A stretch of 64,000 nt of DNA, from positions 1 to 64,000 of the forward strand of contig CASBQF010000002.1 in the NCBI GenBank assembly GCA_949127775.1. The letters are read 5' to 3'. Positions 36,501 to 45,431 of the stretch are shown one piece after another. The stretch is from Oscillatoriales cyanobacterium PMM_0080. GTDB lineage: Bacteria > Cyanobacteriota > Cyanobacteriia > Cyanobacteriales > Microcoleaceae. The translations under genes were made by a program, and so were the position numbers. The notes under the pieces are model-generated. The model searched no databases, was not told the origin of the DNA, and saw only the letters and a list, made by a program, of their open reading frames with translations. Positions within the stretch are counted from its first letter, which is position 1. Every line of letters starts with the position of its first letter.

Positions 36501-38138
36501 GCCGATCGTAGTTTCAGCAGAAGTGACAATTTCTTCGCGAATCGAATCGATCGGCGGATTGGTAACTTGAGCAAAAAGTTGCTGGAAGTATTCATAAAGT
36601 AGCTTTGGGCGATTGGAAAGCACAGCTAACGGCGTATCCGCGCCCATCGCACCGACAGCTTCCACGCCATCCTTTGCCATCGGCGCTAACAGCAACCGCA
36701 GTTCTTCAAAGGTGTAACCAAAAGCCATTTGGCGCTGGATTAATGTTTCGGGTTGGGATTCTGCGACTGACGGCGCATCTTTGAGTTTGGCGATTTCGAC
36801 CATGTGCGTATCAATCCACTCGCGATACGGATGTTCTGTCGAGATTTTGGTCTTAATTTCATCATCAGAAATAATCCGACCTTCTGCGGTATTTACGAGG
36901 AACATCCGGCCCGGTTGCAAACGGCCTTTTGAAAGAATTCGTTCAGGCGCGATCGGCAAAACACCCGCTTCCGATGCCATAATTACTAAGTCATCCTTAG
37001 TGATACAGTAGCGAGAAGGACGCAAACCATTGCGATCGAGCACAGCGCCGATCGATGTACCATCAGTAAATGCGATCGAAGCAGGCCCATCCCAAGGTTC
37101 CATCAAACAGGAATGATATTCGTAGAAAGCCTTTTTCTCGTCACTCATCGACTCGTGGGCTGTCCACGGTTCAGGAATCATCATCATAATGGCATGGGGT
37201 AAAGAACGCCCGGCCAAAGTCAGCAATTCTAAAGCATTATCAAAAATCGTCGAATCGCTACCATCGACATTGATTAAATTGGGGATTTTCTTTAAATCAT
37301 CGCCGAACAAGTCCGACTCGAACATCGATTGTCGCGCGTTCATCCAATTGATGTTACCGCGCATCGTGTTAATTTCGCCGTTGTGGGCGATGTAGCGGTA
37401 AGGGTGCGATCGTTCCCAACTTGGGAAAGTATTGGTGCTGAAGCGCGAGTGAACCAGGGCTAAAGCGCTTTCCATGTCGGGGTCATGCAGTTCGGGATAA
37501 TAATCTCCCACTTGCACCGGCATTAACATTCCCTTATAGACGATCGTGCGGCATGACAATGTGGAATTATACCAGTATGGGTCTTTGTCTGTCCTGCGGA
37601 TCGCATTGTGAGCGCGTTTGCGGATCACGTAAAGTTTACGCTCAAAAGCCGCTTCATCCATACCGTGGGCGCGGCTGACAAACACTTGCTGCATAAATGG
37701 TTCGCTAGCTTTAGCGGTGTCGCCCAGGGACGAGTTGTCTGTGGGGACATCGCGCCAACCGAGCACGGGACATCCTTCTTCGGCGGCGATTTCGGCAAAA
37801 ATGCGTTTACCGTTTTTCCGTTCAGTCTGATTTCGCGACGAGTAAACCGCACCAACCCCGTACTCGCCGGCTGCTGGAAGTTCAATATTTAAAGCTGCGG
37901 CTGCTTTCTTAAGAAACTTGTGGGGCACTTGCATCAAAATGCCCGCGCCGTCTCCGGTATTGGCTTCGCAGCCACAAGCGCCCCGATGGTCGAGGTTTAA
38001 CAGGATTGTCAGTGCCTGTTCGACTATTTCGTGGGATTTGTTACCCTTTACGTGTACAATGAATCCGACTCCGCAAGCATCGTGCTCGAACTGCGGATCG
38101 TACAGCCCTTGTTTTTGTGGCAGTCCGTTGTTGTTCAT
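33531..38138 (-). CDS. gltB: Glutamate synthase large subunit, NAD(P)H-type
   Basis: The 1535-residue enzyme combines glutaminase and 2-oxoglutarate amination. A 21-residue propeptide precedes the nucleophile Cys in HDACGVGF. The glutaminase domain runs to about 430, followed by the central and FMN-binding domains ([37 protein letters not shown]), the 3Fe-4S site [20 protein letters not shown] and the C-terminal beta-helix. Between NTGEGGEDP and [12 protein letters not shown] only about 18 residues occur, so the ~27-residue ferredoxin loop of plant/cyanobacterial Fd-GOGAT appears absent. That points to the NAD(P)H-dependent GltB type, which needs GltD; no gltD is in the window. Confidence 0.9.
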   Translation of the reverse strand: MNNNGLPQKQGLYDPQFEHDACGVGFIVHVKGNKSHEIVEQALTILLNLDHRGACGCEANTGDGAGILMQVPHKFLKKAAAALNIELPAAGEYGVGAVYSSRNQTERKNGKRIFAEIAAEEGCPVLGWRDVPTDNSSLGDTAKASEPFMQQVFVSRAHGMDEAAFERKLYVIRKRAHNAIRRTDKDPYWYNSTLSCRTIVYKGMLMPVQVGDYYPELHDPDMESALALVHSRFSTNTFPSWERSHPYRYIAHNGEINTMRGNINWMNARQSMFESDLFGDDLKKIPNLINVDGSDSTIFDNALELLTLAGRSLPHAIMMMIPEPWTAHESMSDEKKAFYEYHSCLMEPWDGPASIAFTDGTSIGAVLDRNGLRPSRYCITKDDLVIMASEAGVLPIAPERILSKGRLQPGRMFLVNTAEGRIISDDEIKTKISTEHPYREWIDTHMVEIAKLKDAPSVAESQPETLIQRQMAFGYTFEELRLLLAPMAKDGVEAVGAMGADTPLAVLSNRPKLLYEYFQQLFAQVTNPPIDSIREEIVTSAETTIGAERNLLKPEPESCHLIELKTPILSNEELAKLKHVNQGNFKSITIPILFDPKTGVKGLEQALEDVFAAADRALAKPSKRIASGVNIIILSDRGINAENAPIPALLAVAGLHHHLIRQGTRTRAGLVLESGEPREVHHFATLIGYGCGAINPYLAFETIADSIREGLLVNVDTKTACKNYVKAATKGVTKVASKIGISTIQSYRGAQIFEAIGLNKSVVDKYFTWTASRIAGVDLEVIAQEAILRHTHAFPDRPSSGHTLDVGGEYQWRKEGEAHLFSPQTIHALQKAVREGSYPLFQQYSSLVNEQNQQHFTLRGLLEFKQRESIAIEEVEPIESIIKRFKTGAMSYGSISQEAHESLAIAMNRIGGKSNTGEGGEDPDRYTWTNDRGDSKNSAIKQVASGRFGVTSLYLSQARELQIKMAQGAKPGEGGQLPGKKVYPWIAKVRNSTPGVGLISPPPHHDIYSIEDLAELIHDLKNANREARISVKLVSEVGVGTIAAGVAKAHADVVLISGYDGGTGASPQTSIKHCGLPWELGLAETHQTLVLNNLRSRIAVETDGQLKTGRDVVIAALLGAEEFGFATAPLVTLGCIMMRACHLNTCPVGVATQDPLLRKNFTGDPQHTVNFMTFIAQEVREIMAQLGFRTLNEMVGRTDVLEAQQAVEHWKAKGLDFSNILYQPDVGADVGRYCQMPQDHGLEKSIDMTVLLDLCKGAIANGEKVHAKLPITNINRVVGTILGNEITKQHWEGLPDDTVHLHFQGSAGQSFGAFVPKGVTLELEGEANDYLGKGLSGGKIILYPSPASTFVAEENVIVGNVVLYGATAGDVFIRGMAGERFGVRNSGVNAVVEGVGDHGCEYMTGGKVVVLGETGRNFAAGMSGGVAYILDEAGDFATRCNMSMVDLEKLEDAEEINDLRLMLQTHVDLTGSAIASKVLAAWDEMVPVFVKVMPRDYKRVLQAIERAIASGLSGDDALTAAFEENARDVARIGGS

Positions 38139-38689
38139 TCTGATGTGTCTCTCAAAGTGGCGAAAAGATTTTGATCTAGAGTCAAGCGTGGGATCGCGAT
38201 CGATCTAGTATCATGTATTATAGTTGGATCTACTACATTGGGTGGATGCACGAAAAAATCAAAGCTGATGCGATCGAGTGTGCAAAAATAGTTAAAGCTG
38301 ATCGGTTGACTATGGAACCCGAAGGTCTAAATATTTATGATTAAACTCTTCAATTATTACCGGGTGTCCTGAACTATTATAATAACTAATAGGTTGTAAG
38401 ATTAAATGAACCGCGAAGGCACGAAGGACGCGAAGGAAGAGAAAGAAGAAGATGCCATTCTTCCTTCGTGTTTTTTGCGTCTTCGCGGTTTAATCATTCC
38501 GATTCAACCGGATTTGGTATTACGATGTGTCGTGCATAGCTTTAAGAAATACGCTCTATGCAATTTTTTCCAACAACTCAATCCCCGATCGCCAATCAAC
38601 CCTATAATAAATTTATCGCAGTCTTAGTGCGACTATATCCTCAGCGTCTGGGTGACATCCTCGACCAGTATTTTGCTTTCTCCTCAGTC
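38139..38689. other. Divergent intergenic region with a hairpin repeat
   Basis: This gap between gltB and the Fic gene holds an imperfect hairpin at about 38408-38492 (AACCGCGAAGGCACGAAGGA ... TCCTTCGTG...CTTCGCGGTT) followed by an ATTCCGATTCAACCGGAT end at 38496-38514 shared with other repeats. A 43-codon frame at 38213-38344 (MYYSWIYYIGWMHEKIKADA...) has no recognised family and is not called. No clear NtcA box (GTAN8TAC) was found near gltB. Confidence 0.5.
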
Positions 38690-39526
38690 ATGAATATTTC
38701 TGAAAAGTTGCAAAAAGTCGATCGCCTCAAAGTCTGGTTAGATAGCTTTCGCCCCCTTTCTCCGACTCTGGTTTCAGAATTGAAAAAACTCTACGATGTG
38801 CGGTTCACTTATCATTCTAACGCGATCGAGGGCAATACCTTGACGCAGCGCGAAACTGAGTTAGTCCTGGAAACTGGCATCACTGTCGGCGGCAAAACTC
38901 TGCGCGAACATTTAGAAGTTATTGGACATCGAGATGCGATCGACTATATTGAAGCTCTAATGCGATCGGACTGTGCGATCGGTGAATGGGAAATTAAACA
39001 AATTCACAATTTAATTATAAGGGCAATCGCGCCGGATGAAGCTGGACGTTATCGGCAGTTAGATGTCAAAGCCGCTGGTACCGAATACCTCTATCCGCCT
39101 CATTATTTGCTTTCGGATTTAATGCCGGAATTTATCGAATGGCTTAACAGTGATAAAATCAGATCGTTGCATCCGTTAGAGTTTGCAGCCGAAGCACATC
39201 TTCGCTTTGTATCGATTCATCCGTCTCGGGATGGTAACGGGCGTACCGGGCGGTTATTGATGAATCTCCTGCTGTTGCGGGCTGGATATCCCATTGTGAT
39301 TATATCCAACCAGGTGCGTGCTGCGTATATTGATGCGATCGCCCAAGCCCAACAAGATGATTCCGGGATTCAACCCCTCCTCGATCTGATTGTAGATGCA
39401 GCGCGGTACTCCCTGATCGAAACCTTGCAAATCGTAGCCACCGCCAGCGATAGCCAGAGTCAAGGGCTACCTTTCTATCAAGAGATGTTAGCAGTTTTGC
39501 AGCAGCATTCTCAAAAGCTGGATTAG
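38690..39526 (+). CDS. Fic family protein (AMPylase-type, self-inhibited)
   Basis: Fic enzymes transfer AMP or another phosphate-containing group to target hydroxyls. The active site HPSRDGNGRTGRLLMNLLLL is complete. The inhibitory helix motif (S/T)xxxE(G/N) is present N-terminally as SNAIEGN, which marks a class II, self-inhibited Fic protein that does not need a separate antitoxin. The C-terminus is helical. I chose the ATG at 38690 (MNISEKLQKVDRLKVWLDS); the frame is open to 38558, but that stretch looks like repeat-bordering DNA. Confidence 0.85.
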   Translation: MNISEKLQKVDRLKVWLDSFRPLSPTLVSELKKLYDVRFTYHSNAIEGNTLTQRETELVLETGITVGGKTLREHLEVIGHRDAIDYIEALMRSDCAIGEWEIKQIHNLIIRAIAPDEAGRYRQLDVKAAGTEYLYPPHYLLSDLMPEFIEWLNSDKIRSLHPLEFAAEAHLRFVSIHPSRDGNGRTGRLLMNLLLLRAGYPIVIISNQVRAAYIDAIAQAQQDDSGIQPLLDLIVDAARYSLIETLQIVATASDSQSQGLPFYQEMLAVLQQHSQKLD

Positions 39527-39887
39527 GATTCATCTCAAATCCGCTGGTATCCCAATTATTCATCTCTCTCCTCTCTTCCTCTGCGCCCTCTGCGCCCTCT
39601 GTGGTTAAATCATTCCAAAACAACCGTAAATGGTACAAGATGTCCCATTAAACAAAGAATCAGTCGCCGTAGATGAAGATTTGATGTAGATTCGAGATCA
39701 CACCCATACCAGGTGACAACAGCTAGAGTGATTTTGCTATGGTTGTTAAGGCAAGTCGATCGGGCAAAGCAGATTTCTCACTAAAAGTGTACAGTTTGCT
39801 AACCCATTCCATGCAGGTAAGCCCTACCCGCAAAAACCAACATTGTTTACTAAAAACTTAAACCAATAATCCAGAAGGAGTAAAAAC
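39527..39887. other. Intergenic region with a short Ct-rich repeat
   Basis: After the Fic gene, 39570-39605 contains TCCTCTGCGCCCTCTGCGCC(CTCTGTGG), a degenerate cyanobacterial spacer repeat related to the one near 7500. The remaining ~280 bases contain no supported gene and probably carry the cupin gene promoter. Confidence 0.45.
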
Positions 39888-40307
39888 ATGGTTCAGACTC
39901 AAGAAATTTCTCAAATATCTACTCTAAATACACCTATTAGCATCAACGGAATTACCGCCGCAGAATCGCGCCCTTGGGGCTCATTTACAACTCTTGAAGA
40001 AGGCCCAGGATATAAAATTAAACGGATCGAAGTTAATCCCGGACATCGCCTCAGTCTGCAAATGCACCACCACCGCAGTGAACACTGGATCGTAGTTTCT
40101 GGTACTGCTAAAGTTACTTGTGGTGAAACTGAACAAGTTTTGTTTACCAATCAATCTACCTATGTTCCTCAGTGCATCAATCACCGTCTGGAAAATCCTG
40201 GAGTCATCCCGCTGGTTTTGATTGAAGTGCAGAATGGCGAATATCTTGGAGAAGATGATATTGTCAGATTTCAAGACGATTATGCTCGGACAGAAAAGGC
40301 TAAATAA
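39888..40307 (+). CDS. Mannose-6-phosphate isomerase type II-like cupin
   Basis: The 139-residue protein has ESRPWGSFTTLEEGPGYKIK, RLSLQMHHHRSEHWIVVSG and YVPQCINHRLENPG, the conserved cupin metal site (HHHRSEHW and the distal His) of the C-terminal domain of bifunctional mannose-1-phosphate guanylyltransferase/phosphomannose isomerase. The guanylyltransferase half is absent, so it is the stand-alone isomerase-like cupin frequent in cyanobacteria. AGAAGGAG precedes the ATG by 7 bases. It would interconvert fructose-6-P and mannose-6-P for polysaccharide precursors, if active. Confidence 0.85.
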   Translation: MVQTQEISQISTLNTPISINGITAAESRPWGSFTTLEEGPGYKIKRIEVNPGHRLSLQMHHHRSEHWIVVSGTAKVTCGETEQVLFTNQSTYVPQCINHRLENPGVIPLVLIEVQNGEYLGEDDIVRFQDDYARTEKAK

Positions 40308-40360
40308 CTGATTAACTGGTTATTGGTTATTTGTTGTTTGTTGTTTGTTATTTGCACCAA

Positions 40361-40436
40361 TCAGTAACCAGTAACCAATAACCAGTAACCAATAACCAGT
40401 AACCAGTAACCAGTAACCAGTAACCAATAACCAATA
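40361..40436. repeat. Tandem heptamer array (AGTAACC/AATAACC)n
   Basis: About ten 7-base units alternate between AGTAACC and AATAACC. Upstream, 40314-40340 carries the inverse sequence (CTGGTTATTGGTTAT), so the whole gap can fold back. It separates the cupin and IscA-like genes by a repeat whose unit number is likely to vary between strains. Confidence 0.85.
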
Positions 40437-40442
40437 AAATTA

Positions 40443-40772
40443 ATGATTCATCTGAGTAAAACAGCAGCCACAGAAGTCAAGCGATTGAGAGCAAAGCATT
40501 CTCATTCCGATGCTCTATTACATCTCGGCGTGGAATCGAGCGGCTGTTCAGGCTTGTCTTATACAATGGGTTTTGATGATTCGATCGCACCAGAAGCCAC
40601 TGTTTGCGAGTCTGAGGGCATCAAAATTGCGATCGACCCCCAGCAATCAAAATATCTCAACGAACTCACCTTGGACTATTCAGAGGACTTGATGGGCGGC
40701 GGTTTCCGATTTCACAATCCGAATGCGGCTCAAAGTTGTAGCTGCGGCAATTCCTTTTCTGCTAGGGAATAA
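40443..40772 (+). CDS. HesB/IscA-type iron-sulfur cluster carrier
   Basis: The 109-residue protein begins MIHLSKTAATEVKRLRAKHS and has the three conserved cysteines of A-type carriers: one in SSGCSGLSY and two in SCSCGN near the C-terminus. It holds and delivers Fe-S clusters to target proteins. The heptamer array ends 7 bases before the start. The partner apoprotein cannot be named. Confidence 0.85.
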   Translation: MIHLSKTAATEVKRLRAKHSHSDALLHLGVESSGCSGLSYTMGFDDSIAPEATVCESEGIKIAIDPQQSKYLNELTLDYSEDLMGGGFRFHNPNAAQSCSCGNSFSARE

Positions 40773-40811
40773 CCAATATGATTTAGCGTGCGTCAGTTGC
40801 AGATAATTGTT

Positions 40812-40845
40812 CAATCCAAAATCCAAAATCTAAAATCTAAAATCC
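40812..40845. repeat. Tandem heptamer (AAAATCC/AAAATCT)n
   Basis: About four and a half 7-base units (CCAAAATCCAAAATCTAAAA...) run up to the Uma2 start codon. The inverse unit is found at 51719-51744. The element overlaps the place where a ribosome-binding site would be. Confidence 0.7.
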
Positions 40846-40846
40846 C

Positions 40847-41416
40847 ATGATGACACTCAAAGATTTAGAAAAAGTCCAAAAGACTTTCCAAGAAGCCGGT
40901 CAGGATTACCAAGTTGAACTAGAAAGTGGGAGAATTGTCATTATGGGCCCGTCAGATATTGTATCTAGCGAAATTGGTGTAGTTTTCATTTGGCTGCTTG
41001 CCAATTGGGTTTATCCTCGCCGCTTGGGAAGGATTTTTGACTCCGCAGGCGGCTTTATTTTACCTGATGCTAATCTTACTGCACCTGATGTTTCCTTTGT
41101 GCGGGCCGCGCGTCTCAGGCGAAGTCCGCGTTATTTTGGAGAATTAGTCCCAGACTTGGTAGTAGAAATTAAATCACAGAGCGATCGCATTAAACCGATA
41201 GAAAAAAAGATTCTCAATTTTATCGAACTCGGAGCCCAAGTGGGGATTCTGATCGATCCAGATGAAGAAACTGTAACAGTTTATCGTCCCGAAGGTGAAC
41301 CAATTGTGTTGGGAAATGAAGATATTTTGACAATACCCGAACTTTTCCCTGGTTGGGAATTGCCAATTTCTGAACTCTGGCCACCAATTTTTACAGAAGC
41401 AGAAACCCAAGCATAG
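40847..41416 (+). CDS. Uma2 family (DUF820) nuclease-fold protein
   Basis: The 189-residue protein shows the PD-(D/E)XK layout of Uma2 proteins: ELESGRIVIMGPSDIVSSEI at the N-terminus, APDVSFVRA with the acidic residue, and LVPDLVVEIKSQSDRI with the ExK pair, followed by GAQVGILIDPDEETVTVY. These genes are very numerous in filamentous cyanobacteria and their role is not established. The coiled-coil tail seen in the remnant at 10441 is absent. Confidence 0.85.
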   Translation: MMTLKDLEKVQKTFQEAGQDYQVELESGRIVIMGPSDIVSSEIGVVFIWLLANWVYPRRLGRIFDSAGGFILPDANLTAPDVSFVRAARLRRSPRYFGELVPDLVVEIKSQSDRIKPIEKKILNFIELGAQVGILIDPDEETVTVYRPEGEPIVLGNEDILTIPELFPGWELPISELWPPIFTEAETQA

Positions 41417-41572
41417 CCTCGCATTTGACAATTTATCTTCTCTTCCTTCGTGTCCTTAGCGCCTTCGCGGTTCGTTAAAAAACGTAATTTTAAAATCCAG
41501 TAAAAATATGTATATTTAACACACAAAATGGTATAGTCTAAAATTAATCAAAAATTTCAAATTAGTTAATTA

Positions 41573-44248
41573 ATGAAACTAAAAACTTGCAAATTATGGT
41601 TCAGCATAGTATTTTGTAGCTTCTACCCGATCGCCCCCAGCAACGCAGAAATTGTCCCGGATGCCACTCTACCCGTAAATACTACCGTCATTGTCAATGA
41701 CAATAATAACTTTATACAGGGCGGAACGCGATCGGGCAACAATCTCTTTCACAGTTTTCGAGAATTTTCGCTGCTAGCTGGAGAAAGAGCGATTTTTAAC
41801 AATTCCACAGATGTCCAAAATATTTTTAGCCGCGTTACCGGTGGCTCTATTTCTAATATTGATGGTGCAATCAAAGCTAACGGTACTGCAAATTTATTTA
41901 TACTCAATCCGAATGGGATTGTGTTTGGGCCAAACGCTTCATTAAATATTGGCGGTTCGTTTGTGGCGACTACGGCGAGTGCTGTACAGTTTGGAAATGG
42001 CATCGAATTCGGCGTCAATGTTTCACAAAATACGCCTTTGCTAATAGTTAATGTTCCTCTGGGATTGCAGTACGGACGATCGCCCGGGACTATTGTAAAT
42101 CGATCGACTGATGGATTGCAAGTGCGATCGGGCAACAGTCTGATACTTGCGGGCGGCGATGTGAGATTGGACGGTGGAAAAATCTTGGCACCGGGCGCCC
42201 GAGTCGAACTCGCAGCCGTTGCGGTTGGGGAAACTGTCGGGCTAAATGCCTCCGGTAACAATGTGAGTTTGAATATTCCCGCGCAGATAACCAGAGCAGA
42301 TGTATCTCTCACAAACGGCGCTGACGTGAATGTACGCGCTGGAGGTGGCGGGAATATTGCTGTCAACGCTCATAACTTGAATATGACAGAAGGAAGTAAA
42401 CTGCGGGCGGGGATAGCGGAAAAAATGGGTGCGCCTGACGCCTTGGCAGGGAATATTGATATTAATGCGACGGGGGCTATCTCTTTTGATGGAGTCGATA
42501 AGATTGATATACCGAGTGGTATCTACAATCTAGTGAGAGGCCAAGGTGTTGGTGAAGGGGGCAATATTAATATCACCGCCGAATCGATTTCTTTAACTAA
42601 TGGAGCTCTAGTAAAAGCCAGCACATTTGGAGACGGAAATGCCGGCAATGTTAACCTTCGTATTCGCAATTCAATCTCCTTTGACGGTGGGAATAGCGAC
42701 AACTCTAGCGGCGTCTACAGCCGAGTCGAAGATTATCTAGCAGTAGGTAATGCAGGCAATATTCATATCACCACGGGTTCCCTCTCACTAACCAACGGTG
42801 CTCTGATTACAGCCAGCACTGAAGGAACGGGAAATGCAGGGAATATCGCGATTTATGTCAGGAATGATGCTGTTTTCGATGGATTGGGGCCGTTATATGA
42901 ACTCACTCTACCATCTGGCGAAGTGCTTCAAGTCCAACGATCATCTGGTGTATATAGCACCGTCAAAAGAACAGGGGTTGGCAGAGGGGGCAACATTAAT
43001 CTTTTTACTCGATCGCTATCATTGACAAATGGTGCTGTCATCATAGCCAGAATTGATGGACAGGGGCGAGCGGGAAATATCACAGTAAATGCTGCTGAGT
43101 TTGTGACTGTTGATGGGGTAGGTTCAGATCGGTCATCTAGTGGATTGTTTGCTCCAACACAACCAGAGGCGCGAGGTCGAGGTGGAAACATTACAGTGAA
43201 TACTAATATTTTTCGAGTCTCCAATGGAGCGGTTGTTAACTCCCAAACCCTGAACGAATACGATGGGGGAAACATCACGATTAATGCTAATATCTTTGAG
43301 GCTACTGGTGGCGGACAGGCGATCGCCACGACTCGCAGCAGCGGTCAAGCTGGTAATCTGACAGTCAATGCTACTGACAAAATTATTCTCTCTGGTAGCG
43401 ATCGCAATTTTAGCGATCGATCCTCCCTATTCAATACCAACATCATCGGTAACAATGAAGGTTCCGCTACCGGACTATTTGCCAGCACGGGGCAAGATTC
43501 CACAGGTGCGGGCGGCAATTTAAATGTGAGAACCGGGCAGTTAACTGTCCGAGATGGTGCCCAAGTTACTGTCAGTGCCGACGGCTTGGGAGCAGCCGGA
43601 AATTTGAAGATTGCAGCCGACTCAATTCGTTTGGATAGCGGTGCAATTAAAGCCACAACTCAAGCCGGCAATTTTGGCAATATCACTGTCAAAACTGGAA
43701 ATTTGCAACTGCGTCGCAACAGTCAAATTACCACCAATGCTTCCGGTACTGCGACTGGTGGCAATATTAATATCCAAGCTGGGACTGTAGCTGCTTTAGA
43801 AAATAGCGACATCCGCGCCAATGCGATCCGAGGCCGAGGTGGAAATATTGTGATTAATACCGAAGGTATTTTTCGCTCTTTTGACAGCGATATCGACGCC
43901 AGTTCAGAATTAGGAATTGATGGCAATGTCGAACTCAGAACTCCCGATATTGACCCCATAAAGGGATTAAATCAACCAGAAACCCCCGGAGTTCCGCCCC
44001 AGCCGGCGCGAGGCTGTCAAACTAGCGGGCAAAGAGCAAGTCGGTTTGTGATTACCGGGCGTGGCGGTTTGCCCCCGAGTCCGAGCGATCGAGTCAGTAG
44101 CATTGGCGAGGATAATTTTGATAGCACCTTGGAGCCGGTTGAGGCTCAAGGCTGGATAATTAATGCTAAAGGCGAGGTGGAATTAATTGCGAATTCGGCG
44201 GCTGTTGTGCCTTACAGCCCAGGGGGAACACCGCCAATTTGCAATTAA
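41573..44248 (+). CDS. Two-partner secretion (TpsA-like) filamentous adhesin
   Basis: The 891-residue precursor has a signal peptide (to SNA at about 26). The filamentous haemagglutinin N-terminal TPS domain follows (DATLPVNTTVIVNDNNNFIQ, then NLFHSFREFSLLAGERAIF, the NxxNL/NPNG motifs in LFILNPNGIVFGPNASLNIG). A long right-handed beta-helix of GGNINI/LTNGA repeats fills the rest. The C-terminus (GWIINAKGEVELIA) is the usual cyanobacterial end. It would be exported by a TpsB Omp85-type pore, which is not encoded next to it. Likely a surface or matrix protein. Confidence 0.9.
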   Translation: MKLKTCKLWFSIVFCSFYPIAPSNAEIVPDATLPVNTTVIVNDNNNFIQGGTRSGNNLFHSFREFSLLAGERAIFNNSTDVQNIFSRVTGGSISNIDGAIKANGTANLFILNPNGIVFGPNASLNIGGSFVATTASAVQFGNGIEFGVNVSQNTPLLIVNVPLGLQYGRSPGTIVNRSTDGLQVRSGNSLILAGGDVRLDGGKILAPGARVELAAVAVGETVGLNASGNNVSLNIPAQITRADVSLTNGADVNVRAGGGGNIAVNAHNLNMTEGSKLRAGIAEKMGAPDALAGNIDINATGAISFDGVDKIDIPSGIYNLVRGQGVGEGGNINITAESISLTNGALVKASTFGDGNAGNVNLRIRNSISFDGGNSDNSSGVYSRVEDYLAVGNAGNIHITTGSLSLTNGALITASTEGTGNAGNIAIYVRNDAVFDGLGPLYELTLPSGEVLQVQRSSGVYSTVKRTGVGRGGNINLFTRSLSLTNGAVIIARIDGQGRAGNITVNAAEFVTVDGVGSDRSSSGLFAPTQPEARGRGGNITVNTNIFRVSNGAVVNSQTLNEYDGGNITINANIFEATGGGQAIATTRSSGQAGNLTVNATDKIILSGSDRNFSDRSSLFNTNIIGNNEGSATGLFASTGQDSTGAGGNLNVRTGQLTVRDGAQVTVSADGLGAAGNLKIAADSIRLDSGAIKATTQAGNFGNITVKTGNLQLRRNSQITTNASGTATGGNINIQAGTVAALENSDIRANAIRGRGGNIVINTEGIFRSFDSDIDASSELGIDGNVELRTPDIDPIKGLNQPETPGVPPQPARGCQTSGQRASRFVITGRGGLPPSPSDRVSSIGEDNFDSTLEPVEAQGWIINAKGEVELIANSAAVVPYSPGGTPPICN

Positions 44249-44315
44249 TATCAATTAATCAACCAGGTTCGATCGTTCGGACTTTAGTCCTTCTTTCAGA
44301 GGACTAAAGTCCTGA

Positions 44316-45326
44316 CTACAAACCAATTTTATTGTGGCTGCCCAGAAGTATCCACTGCATTAACTGCTGCCATTCAGGAGACTGAGCTAATAAATCCGCA
44401 TCGAATTCATTTCCCGCATCCTGCGAAAATTCAGCAAAACATTCTGCCCAATTAATTACTGTTTCTACAGGCAAATAAGGCGTATAATTCCAAGAACGCT
44501 GCAAAAAATGTACCATTTCAACGGAATGACCGGTGCGGTGTAAATACCAAGCAATCCAAACTAAGGTACTGTACTTGATTTGTTTTTCCAAGAAACGTAT
44601 TTTATCCGGCAATTCGGGGCGGGCAAAAAAGTTGTCCATGACTGCGGCGAGGGATTTAGCCTGTGGCAAACCTTTGTACATCGCACTTTGTTCGTGCTGC
44701 CGATAGCAAACTGTTATTTGCCGCAGCCACTCTGTTTCGCATCCCATTAAAGCCAAACGTAGCGCTAAATCTGTATCTTCGGCTGGTGGAAATCGAGGAT
44801 CAAAACCACCTGCGCGCTCTAACCAATGGCGTCGAAACATCATGGCGCTTGGTAATACAGGTTTCCAGCGCAGCCACATTTCTAAGTCTAATTTAGGCAC
44901 GTTTTCCCAGGGTGTGACATCTTTTAGCGGTTCGCCTGTACTATTAACTTGACGCCAGCCGCTATGGACTATTCCTAGATTTGGTTGCGCTGCAAAGACA
45001 GCGATTTGTGCTGCTATTTTGTCTGGTAAGAAGTAGTCATCTGCATCGAGAAAGGCGATGAATTCTCCTCGCGCTAGCTCAATGCCGCGATTTCGGGCGA
45101 TCGACACTCCTTGATTTTTTTGGTAAATGTAACGAATTCGATCGCCATATTGGTCTAAAACTAATCTCGTGTTGTCTTGGGAACCGTCGTCTACTATCAC
45201 AATTTCCCAGTCAGTGCTTGTTTGGTACAATACGCTATCTACGGCTTGGCCGATGTAATCGGCACAGTTGTAAGCCGGAATCACCACGCTGACTTGGGGG
45301 GTTCGCGCGATCGTCATATTACTCAT
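44316..45326 (-). CDS. Family 2 glycosyltransferase
   Basis: The 336-residue protein has the GT-A core: VSVVIPAYNCADYIGQAVDS, IVIVDDGSQDNT, ARNRGIELARGEFIAFLDAD with the D-x-D metal site (DADD), and the downstream ED pair in PPAEDTDLALRL. It transfers a sugar from a nucleotide donor, probably for an exopolysaccharide or glycan. No membrane helix is obvious. MSNMTIAR offers a second start at 45317. It lies tail to tail with the adhesin gene, so glycosylation of that adhesin is conceivable but unsupported. Confidence 0.9.
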   Translation of the reverse strand: MSNMTIARTPQVSVVIPAYNCADYIGQAVDSVLYQTSTDWEIVIVDDGSQDNTRLVLDQYGDRIRYIYQKNQGVSIARNRGIELARGEFIAFLDADDYFLPDKIAAQIAVFAAQPNLGIVHSGWRQVNSTGEPLKDVTPWENVPKLDLEMWLRWKPVLPSAMMFRRHWLERAGGFDPRFPPAEDTDLALRLALMGCETEWLRQITVCYRQHEQSAMYKGLPQAKSLAAVMDNFFARPELPDKIRFLEKQIKYSTLVWIAWYLHRTGHSVEMVHFLQRSWNYTPYLPVETVINWAECFAEFSQDAGNEFDADLLAQSPEWQQLMQWILLGSHNKIGL

Positions 45327-45372
45327 AACTAATTATTTTAAATTCGATGGCGTCTTGATTTTACAACAAATG

Positions 45373-45400
45373 TAGGGTGCGTCAGTTTCTGACGCACCCG
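45373..45400. repeat. TAGGGTGCGTCA palindrome
   Basis: TAGGGTGCGTCAGTTTCTGA followed by CGCACCC is a compact hairpin between the PatA-like gene end and the glycosyltransferase start. It may serve as a terminator. Family members are at 20388 and 62547. Confidence 0.6.
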
Positions 45401-45431
45401 ACCAAGGGTTCTTGTTTTCATTAATTTCGGT

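Noticed and set aside
33531-38138. Ferredoxin-dependent glutamate synthase (glsF) as the name
   Set aside because: The loop expected before [12 protein letters not shown] in ferredoxin-type enzymes is missing, so the NAD(P)H-type gltB was preferred.
38213-38344. 43-codon frame upstream of gltB on the opposite strand
   Set aside because: It has no ribosome-binding site and no family, and it lies in the presumed gltB promoter region.
41749-42366. 205-residue minus-strand frame inside the adhesin gene
   Set aside because: It is an antisense shadow of the beta-helix coding region. The adhesin frame is longer, has a signal peptide and a TPS domain.
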